A stretch of DNA of 64,000 bases from contig BSYO01000011.1 of NCBI GenBank assembly GCA_033239525.1, positions 7,717,973 through 7,781,972 of the forward strand, written 5' to 3'. Positions within the stretch are counted from its first letter, which is position 1. Each line of letters starts with the position of its first letter. This DNA comes from Nepenthes gracilis. Taxonomy: Eukaryota; Streptophyta; Magnoliopsida; Caryophyllales; Nepenthaceae. The notes beneath the pieces were generated by a model. It worked only from the letters and a program-made list of their open reading frames with translations, had not been told where the DNA came from and made no database searches. Positions 55,430 to 64,000 of this stretch are shown one piece after another. A program made the translations under genes and the position numbers.

Positions 55430-57670
55430 CAACGTCAATCCACTAAAACATGGACTAGACATTGGACGACTGTAGATTACATTACGGTTTTGCAGGTTTC
55501 ATACTCCTTGATACCATAATATCTTTATATAATCTGCTCTATCTATCTGTAGAATAATGAGGAGTAGGATATCAAAGGTCACGATCATCCATCAGATCAA
55601 AGGAAAGATTAACCATGGATGTCTAAATAGGAGCGTCAACTCCTACTCTATCAAGATTAACTCCAAGTCAATTATCCCGTTCATTTTCTTAGGGGTCTCC
55701 AGGGTGCGTTTATACTAAGTAAGACATCCCATCCTCCTATCCTAGTCTACCTCTTAGTCTCTAAGGGAATGACGACTACTACCTGTTCTATCCTTTATAT
55801 GACATGCCTGGATCATCCGAGTCTCTCGGATTTTCTAATTTATTTGACTCTATAACTTAAATTACCAAGACAGCCACCCCACTAAGGGGTACTATGGCCT
55901 ACAACCAGCACTAGGTTCATCATGGAACCCATTCATTTACACTTATCACTTAAGTTACTAAGTATATCCAAGGCTTATCGATTTTCTTCATAATATTTAT
56001 GTGTAAGGGTGTATAGAAGCCATACCTAGCCCCCGCCTTAGTTATCTAATTATCCAATTCGCTAATATGCAAGGTCAAATTACCATTCCACCCCTACATG
56101 GCTCTAAGGTCTCGGGCATAGGGTGTTTTGATTACTTTTTCTACCAACTATCAACACAAACCATACAATTTATTAGGACGCATGTAAATCTTCATCACAC
56201 TACTTCTTAGGCATGCCAAAAAATATATTAACTTACCAATATATATGTTCAAGTTATGGCCAACATGCTTCTCATGTTAAACAAAAGCCATGGTCAATAT
56301 AAGCATCTTCCTTCTACCACTTAGAAGACTACTCCATTATTTTATCACACATATTAGTAAATATGGAGATCCACCACATATCAAAAACATAAGAATGTAA
56401 AGTCATCATCTTGACTTTGAAAAGCCTACATCAAGCCGCAGCCAATATGCTCCTCATACTAAGCATAAGCCACGATCAGCATAAGCATATTCCTTCTACC
56501 ACTTTCATGATAAAACATAAAGCATGTTTGGAGTAACTCATTAATGATCACCCTTTTTTAATCTTAGATCTACAGATCTATAAGGATGGATTAAGAGAAA
56601 CTCTGCTAACCACCAAACTATGGCATGCCATGGACAATAAGATGGTGAAAAGTTATCAATTATCATGCAAGTAGACAAAAAATAGGAGATAAATAGCGAA
56701 GACATCATTTTTATGCAACCAGCCAACTTTTCTTCATAGGGCTAAAGTGGATGCTCAAAAATGGATGCAACACATCCCCTTTATCATATTGGAGACCATA
56801 TAAATCAGTGGATACAACCCCCTTCAGAAGAAATAATTAGAGTGCTGAGGAATGATGAAAATTTTACTGGCCTTGGTTTTTCTTTTTCGAGCGACCAAAG
56901 CAAGCACAAACGACCTCTGAAACTTCTACAAGCACGTCCCTTCCTTCACCTTGTATGTGTTGAAGGAGGCAAGGTGATTTCACTATTGTTATGACTAATT
57001 CTTCTCCCCTCTTAACTTTTCTCTCCTTTAGATCAATGGAGGAAGAGGGTGGCTGACTCTTCTCTTTTTCTTCTCTAGAACTTCTAGCCAAAACGAGGGA
57101 AATTAGGTTTTTTCCTTGAGAGAGTGAAGCAGCTGGTCATAGAATCACTAGTAGGTAATTAGGGTTTCTTTCTTTTGAAAATTGTGGGGTGCAGCCTAAG
57201 GAGGGAATTGCAGCCAAATTTTATTCTTTCTTTGTTTTGCAGTCAAAAGATGTGTGAGGGGTGGCTGGATGATGAGTGGAAAGGGCCACAACTCCATGAA
57301 GGAAACTAGGTCACAATTAGGGTTTTGGGATTCCTAGGGTTTTTCTTTTTCATTTTTCACATTTTGACACATCAATTCAATTAGTTTTCAACTTATAATC
57401 ACACTAAATTGTATTCAACACATTGATAATGAATTCTAATTAATAAAATGGTACATTTGAATTATCATCTACTGCTACTAGATAAATTATTAAAATATAT
57501 TTCTGGTAACTTTTCGAATTTGATTACTCTAGGGTCTTCATAAAGTTAGTCTAGACCTCAATGCAAATTTTTGGTTTCCACAGATGTTATTTGCGCTATT
57601 ATTTCTATAATTAATAACTTCTATTGATTGGAAACCTAATTAGGCTAATCATGAAACATTGGGATGCTAC
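55430..57670 (-). repeat. LTR-like sequence, containing copy 2 of the repeat pair
   Basis: The upper part (about 57130-57670) aligns with 37250-37803. On the minus strand it opens TGTAGCATCCCAATG, a typical LTR start. No coding sequence is seen; open frames at 56541-56994 have no motif. The lower edge is not defined, so the span is an estimate. Confidence 0.45.
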
Positions 57671-58877
57671 AATCATTCTCTTTTAAATACTCTTAAAAGC
57701 TTTAGAAGTATTAGGAGACTAATAGAATTCACCTTTCTTCATGTGTGCAATAAGAGGAGCGATGATCGTGATAAATTTCTTAATGATCGTGCTAAATTCT
57801 TTAATGAACCGTTGATAGAAAAAAAGTTAAATTGTGAAAATTTTGAACATCGTGGGTTCATTTCGGTTTAGGCCGATCTATGATTATTTGGATCTTTATA
57901 GGGTTAGCAGAAACTTTGTTAGAAGAAACTTTGAAACTAAAAAAAATAACCCCATCTAGAAGAAGGAACACTTTTTAAGATTAGCAAATAAATTCTATTT
58001 CCTAATGCTAATGTAGACTTGAGTGAGATGGGCTAAGTAATGTTGTTTGGTCATACTATAATTAAGGATGTCACTAAAATAGACTACTAGAATAGTCTTT
58101 AAAATGCCGGAGGGCTTGGGTTATGAACCTCATAAAGGTATTGACGGTGTTATTTAGCTAAAAGGTATGAACAAGCACTCATGAAAAATGTCATATGCCT
58201 TGAAGCCTGCCTACCATTCATTCTCTTGGCAAATTCTTATATATTGGTAATGACTCTTTAAATTGATTTTAGAGAAGATTTTGGTATCAACCAGTATATC
58301 TAACATATCATTAAGTCTAAGGATGGAAAACATTACTTTATTGTAATCTTATTGATGGATGGCTCTGCTTTCCACACATCCTCCACTATTCATCTATTTT
58401 AGGTGTCAAGGGAGTGGGCACTACACATTGACTCATTCTCTCTTGAATGAATTTCTTGTGAAGGAGTTTTCTAACTTGCCTATAGGGCTTAGCATGCTCA
58501 GTAGAGATGTAAATTTTACAAATTATGATGATGTAAATTTGGTAGAGATGCGCTTGAGATAAAGTCAATGGTATGTTGAATATCACGTAAATGCGGTAAA
58601 TGATTTGGAAGGTCCTCAGGAAAAACATCTTAAAAGATTTGGAGGACCTAATAGGCCTTATCGGGTATCAATGTGTGAGAGTTTGAAAGGATTTCTAGAA
58701 TAACAACAGTAAATACAATAGACTCGCCTACACAAATCTTGATTTTTCATTTGTACTTAAATTGTTTTGTTAGTTTCAATGGTAGACATTTAGAAGGACC
58801 AAACTCACAAATAAACTGAAAGTACAATCCGTACTTGTTAGAGGACTTTCTACTAAAATTTTCCTAATAAAAGCACT
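57671..58877. other. Unclassified sequence with short plus-strand open frames
   Basis: Frames at 57659-57871 and 58359-58562 are open but I recognise no conserved domain. The texture suggests a decayed retrotransposon coding region. No function is claimed. Confidence 0.3.
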
Positions 58878-59822
58878 TGTTGGGTATAGGGTTTAGGTTC
58901 GATTGCCTCAGGTTGGAATCACTCCTGCTGAACCCGAACCCTGTGCACAGATAACATATGGACACTAGTTTAGGAGTCTGAGGGGTATCCATTTTGAGAT
59001 CTGTCACATGAAAGATCCACAACTGCATGTCTTGGCCTGGGACAAGGCCTCTTCAGGATGATGTATGGATCTGAAAGCACCAAAGTCGAAATGACAATAG
59101 TTAGTGATAGCCCTGGGGTTATATAGGGCACCCAATCCAATGCCTAATCAAGTATGGTGTTTAAGATGGACTAAATGGAGTAATAGGGCGAAGCTGGGCG
59201 AAGCCTAGAATGTGTACACTACTGATTGTTTTCTGACTTTGTTAAGATAGTTAAACCAAGAAAAGAAGGGAAATCATAGAGCATGAGTGTTCTATGGAAA
59301 CCTCTCTTTCCTTCCCCAAGTCTAGTCCCCTTTTTTTGGTTTTTATAGTTGTCGAGAGGACCAAGGGCCTTGTAGCGGCCATGATAACTTCTAGTGGATT
59401 AGGTTAATGTAGTGGATTAGGGCCTTGTGGGGCCCTACTGCCTTTGCCTTTATGATGGGATAGGTTAATGTACTGATCCAAAGGTGGTGTGTGTAGCACT
59501 TTGTGTGTCATCATGAGCTTCCGTGATAATTCATCTGTAATTGAGTTGGTCTTAGTTTGCTGCCTTGAGGGGTTTCCTTGTCTTTGGTGGGTTGAAATTT
59601 TATTTGGGCTGATGTCCTTTTCTTGACATGACCAAAGATTTGGGACATGCCTAGGCCTCTTGATTATACATATTTTTTCTGCATGAAGCCTTTAAATACG
59701 AGCTGCTTAGTTCCATGGATTTGATTATGTTAATAGGATATCATCTGGGCCACTCCTTCAACATGAGCTGATCCCATGATTCTACCAGATCCCATCAATG
59801 GATCCACAGAGGCACTATAACA
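58878..59822 (-). repeat. Candidate solo LTR (945 bp)
   Basis: Plus-strand ends are TGTTGGGTAT and CACTATAACA, giving TGTT/AACA inverted termini. On the minus strand ACTATAAAAACC near 59340 is a plausible TATA box. No target duplication was confirmed (GCACT on the left, AACAC on the right), so this is tentative. Confidence 0.4.
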
Positions 59823-61779
59823 AACACCTCATGGGCATGTCTTTTGTGGACCTAAAAATAAGTTTAGGGTTTGTGTTATGGTGCCCCTAATTCTGGGATA
59901 TTAGTTAATGCAGAAGACAAATAGTCCTATGTCAGTTAATGTATAAAAAATCAAGAGAATTTTGAGTGAGAGGGGGAGATAGAGACAAACATGGTGCAAG
60001 TAAGCTCTTTCACATCAAGAATTGATTGATTGAGAGAGTAATATGATTGAATGAGCAAGGGAGCTTACTGGGGGGTGAATGATTGTAGCTGGTGATGCCA
60101 AGTTGTCATAATTGCCAGCTTAGGAACCATGGATAGAGCAACTGAGTCATCAAAGTTGACAGAGTGAGAGACAAAAGATTCAGGGACTTGGTTAGATGTG
60201 AGAAATAGATTTCCAACCCACAAAAAGAAAACTTTTTCTTTCATTTCCATTGCCAATTATCATACCAATCAAAAAAATTAGAGACATTTTTCCTCGACGC
60301 CATCTACCAACCAACTGAATCTTGCATTGATGAGGAAATAGAGAGAAGTGAGCTTTGATTTACATAATAAATAATGCTTTTCAAATTTGTTGGAGTCAGA
60401 AAGACAAAATGCAAAATGGGGGTGAGGATGCAGTGTTGAAGAGTAGCTATGGTTCATTTTGCTGTTTGTGACTATCCACAGCTCAAAAGCTTCACTCCCA
60501 AGGTTTTGATGCAATGTTTCTTTCATAGCTGTATCATTATGCCACTAATGTGTTCTCGTTGCTTCTATTACTCTTTATGAGAATATTAATTTCTTGAAAT
60601 ACTAATTTTCAGAGATTTTTTATTATCACAATTGATTAAAAATTTTTAGATGGGAATGCTTTTTTATCACTTGCTAACAAAAGGTGGATTTATTTAATGT
60701 TAAAATTGAACAAATAAATATTCTTAGTTAACACACCACAGGTTGCCACCAACTGCCACACCCCATCGCCAGCTTCCAAACTTGCCACTCTGGCCGCTGG
60801 CAATGGCTTTCGGCCACCATGGCCCTGCTCCACCCAATCATGGTGGTAATTTTTATTCCATGTGGAATTGATAATTTAATATTTATTCAATGGTAACCCC
60901 AAAATGTAATACTTATTTTCACATAATTCCTTTTTAGCTTGGTAATATATGTTTCATTCACGCGTCATTTCCTTCCGACAATCAAAGCCACATTAGCGAT
61001 TCAATTCAGCAATTGACAGGGTGTTGTTAGGTGGATTGAAAAAATAGATTGAGCTATGAGGTGTAGAGAAGGTGACAAAAACTGTAGAAGAAAGGGAAGA
61101 AGAGGGAAAATAAAGGAGATGGAGATTTAGAAACAATCTAGTTCAATAGCCTTTTTTCTTTTTGAAAATTTTGATTGATAATTATTACTATTATTTTTTT
61201 GCTAATAGGGGAGGGGGGAATTGAATTTATTCAATCAAGCATAATAGATCCAATGTTGCAGGGAGGGGAACAGTTTCCTAGGTTTTTTTTCTTACTAAAT
61301 CTTGTCCTCAATTTACATGATATGGGATAATTTAAAGGGTAGAAATGGATTTTTCCTGTTGTCATCAATCTTCATCACGGTCCACGTTCAGCTTTTAAAT
61401 CTTGCAATAGCTGAGTGTAGTTTGACTAATATTGGGCTAGTGCTATATAATTTCAGTAACCTCAAGCTCCTAGTATGTAATTACCCGAAAGAGAGAGAAG
61501 GAATATTGGTGTGTTATGTGAAGTAGATTGGTTGGAATTCATGGAAACTTATAGCTCTTAGGTTTTTTTTATTATTTGTTGCTTGAACTAATTCCAAGGT
61601 TGAATCTATAGATGGGATATGCTGGGGGTGTTAAGGCCAACACGAAGTCTTGTGATCCCCATATCATTATTTAGGAAGTATTTGACGTTGATATTATGCA
61701 TCATTTTAGGAAGTTGGTGGAGAAATTAGGGAAAAAGTATACGCATGGTTCTTATTGATTTTGAGATTGCTTGCAATAA
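59823..61779. other. Intergenic sequence, nothing firmly recognised
   Basis: Contains a GC-richer proline- and glycine-codon-like patch near 60735-60850 and purine-rich stretches near 61070-61110. No conserved domain was found. Confidence 0.4.
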
Positions 61780-61980
61780 CTTACTTTAGAACTTATGAAA
61801 TAAAGAGAGATGATAGAATCCAGTATGTGAGTTAGTGTTATTTATATATATATATATAGAGTTATTTACATATGTCAAAAATACTAAACTACCATTACAA
61901 ATAAATATTTCTTAGTGTATCCTAAAACATATTCTAAGAGCATATGAATGAATATTCAAATACTAACTTGTATTCTAATA
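61780..61980 (-). repeat. 3' LTR of the copia element
   Basis: Directly after the pol stop and a purine tract (TTGAGGAAGAG on the minus strand, 61981-61991) the LTR opens TATTAGAATACAAG, probably once TGTTAGAATAC. A TATATATATATATAAA run near 61843-61860 could be its TATA box. The lower end is approximate. Confidence 0.6.
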
Positions 61981-64000
61981 CTCTTCCTCAAGTTGGAACA
62001 CAAATATTAATCGTGCTCAACTTGTTGCAAATGTATGTAACTCTAACTCTAGTTAAATATTTAGTTAAAATATCGATAAGTTGATCTTTAGTACTTACAT
62101 GACGGATTTGAATTAAGCCCTGTTGAATCTTCTCACAAACAAATTGACAATTCATCTTAATATGCTTGGTGCACTAATGAAATACTAGATTAGATATAAT
62201 ATGGATGGCTGATTGATTATCGTATCACAACTAAAAAGATCCAAAACTCTTACACTCAAGAGAATCAAGTGATTGTCGAATACACTTTACTTTACAAGTT
62301 ACATGGGTCTATGCACGATATTCTGATTTTATACTTAATTTAACTATTATATTTTGTTTCTTACTTTTTCCTTAACATAATGTTGCCTCCAACAAACATG
62401 TAATAGCTATTGGTAGGTTTCCGATCATATGATGACCCTGCCTGATCAATACTAGAGAAACCCTCAACCTGAGTATGACCATGATTACTGTACAACAAGT
62501 CTTGTCTTAGTTTACTATTAAGATATCTCATAATATGTATTATAACATCCCAATGAGAAATATAATGAGATGACAAAAAAATTTACTCACAACACTAACA
62601 GATAATGCAATATCTAGATGAGTCATATTAAGATAATTAAGTTTATCAATTAGTCATCAGTATCTTTCTGGTTTAGCAAAGATGTCCTCAGCTTTTGGTG
62701 ATAATTTCTACATCCATAGGTGTATCACAAGGTTTTCAATTCAAAATACTAGTTTGTCGAAGTAAATCAACCTTGTACTTTCTTAGCAAAAAAGAGATGT
62801 GACAATAGTATCTAGCAACCTTGATATTGAGGAAATAATGGAAACTCTTGAAATATTTGGCTTGAAATTAATTTTGAAGGAATATTTTTAGATTTGTGAT
62901 GCCAGTACTATTATTGCAAGTAATTGCAATATCATTTGTCCACTAAACAAGAAGAATACTCCTAGCAATGGAATGATAATAGAACATAGTGATCGTCGTT
63001 ACAATGAAAGAGCCTAGGTTTAAATACTGCTTCACTAAATTTGCTAAGTCACACTCACAAGAATTGTTTTAAACCATATAAGGGTTTCTTTAGCCGACAA
63101 ACAGATGCACACTCCTCCTAAGCAACAAACCCTAGAGGTTGATCCAAATAAATCTCTTTTTAAAGATCACCATATAGAAAGACATTCTTTACGTCTAATT
63201 CATGTAAAGATTAATGATGAGTAGAGACCAAAAAAATGAGAAGCCTGATAAATGTTGACTTTGTGACAGTTAAAAAAGTATTAGTGTAGTCTATACTCTA
63301 TGTTTGAACATATCCTTTAGCTATGAGATAGGCTTAAGCCGAGCTAACGAACATCTGGATTAACTTTTACTATGTAAACTTATTTACATCCAATAGGTTT
63401 CTTCCCTCAAGACAAAGAGACTAACTCTCATGTGTGATTATACTCAAGTCTAGCCGTATCTTTCTCTATAATTGTCCACCAACCAGAATGAGAAATAATC
63501 TTGGATATAGATTGAGGTACACTAATAGAGTTAAAGGCGGACAAAAGAGCCTGCTGCGAAGATAAAATGCTAGCATAAGATAATGTAATAGACAATGGAT
63601 ATTGAATACAATTGTGATGACCTTTTGGTAATGCAATTGTAAGATCTGAAATTTTTTCCTAATCAGGAACAATAGTATCTATAGTTGGAATAGCTAGCTC
63701 ATGGTTAGAATCTATAGCGGTCAGCTTAAGGCCTCCTCTCAGATAAGAATCAATATGCCTGAGTAATAGAAGGACAAGGAGACACGTGACATAGGTACAT
63801 GAGATACATCTTGATGAACAATCTCATATATAAGAATGTTGTCATTGGGAGGGATACTTAGAGATGAATTCTTTGAAAATAAATTTGTATAATAATGTGT
63901 AGACTCATAAAATATGACATTAGAGGACAATTTAAAATGTCCTAACTCTGAAGAGAAACACCGATACCTTTTATGAGTACAAGGATATCTAAGAAAAATA
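61981..64000 (-). pseudogene. Ty1/copia pol remnant: integrase C-terminal part, RT, RNase H (cut by the window edge)
   Basis: On the minus strand, from the right edge: a linker with LYPRLFLILVGGQL near 63480, the counterpart of EALSHPGWRQAM. RT follows with MSFYMVIFKKRFIWINL near 63190 (LHGDLxEEVYM), WTNDIAITC near 62930, where YVDDIVITG is expected, then KIFLQNxFQAK and PCDTPM. Next come SHYISHWDVIIHIMRYL, LLYSNHGHTQVEGFS and KPTNSYYMFVGGN in the RNase H region (about 62570-62360), then CDNQSAIH-like and KHIKMNCQFVCEKIQ near 62150. It ends with INICVPT and a stop inside the purine tract. Several stops and shifts; clearly dead. Confidence 0.88.

Noticed and set aside
56541..57091. Open frames of 61-77 codons on both strands
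   Set aside because: They lie in an LTR-like repeat, have no domain, and are not kept in the related copy near 37250.
58870..58960. GGTTCGATTGCC segment considered as a tRNA T-arm
   Set aside because: No acceptor or anticodon stem can be formed around it.

Overview
The window is nuclear DNA from a flowering plant. The evidence is one intact plant-type ribosomal protein gene, split gene fragments with GT-AG introns, and a dense layering of plant LTR retrotransposons, a CACTA transposon, a TRIM and a probable MITE. I cannot place it to family. There is no sign of operons, CRISPR arrays, tRNA or rRNA genes. All element calls come from reading motifs, ends and target-site duplications (TSDs) by eye; no database search was possible.

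Layout. Bases 1-1600 are AT-rich flank leading to the promoter of an intronless gene for 60S ribosomal protein eL27 (1607-2014). From 2015 to 10032 I see little that is recognisable apart from a 162-bp tandem duplication. At 10036-15976 lies a CACTA (En/Spm-type) transposon with a TAT target duplication. It carries intron-containing minus-strand fragments of two host genes, an IST1-like ESCRT gene and an SDA1-like ribosome-biogenesis gene, so it is a Pack-CACTA candidate. A very small LTR retrotransposon (TRIM/SMART type, 384 bp, 45-bp interior) with TSD TTATA is nested in it.

From 16865 to 29717 an old Ty3/gypsy chromovirus remnant is split in its integrase by a complete but mutated 9.9-kb gypsy element (17775-27677, TSD TTATA). 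Its 2.6-kb LTRs carry a cluster of WRKY-type W-boxes and several minisatellites. From about 29740 to 33515 a Tat-like gypsy remnant is split by a solo LTR (TSD ACCTA) with a long minisatellite. A solo Ty1/copia-like LTR (36233-37039, TSD GCAAG) lies in another LTR-like sequence. At 38253-47415 a minus-strand Tat-lineage element (TSD GTTGG) carries gag, protease, RT, two RNase H domains and integrase, plus a spliced-looking coiled-coil ORF on the opposite strand. It split one copy of a repeat whose other copy is at about 49100-49560.

The only other host gene seen is the first exon of a plastid-targeted SnoaL/NTF2-like protein (49959-50354); its remaining exons are not visible. Beyond it are a probable MITE, a decayed minus-strand chromovirus (about 53690-55400), LTR-like sequences, and a decayed minus-strand Ty1/copia element running off the right edge (about 61780-64000).

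Most of the window is a record of nested insertion, solo-LTR formation and decay by point mutation around two host genes. The features most worth a second look are the Pack-CACTA with its nested micro-retrotransposon, the antisense spliced ORF in the Tat element, and the W-box-rich LTR.
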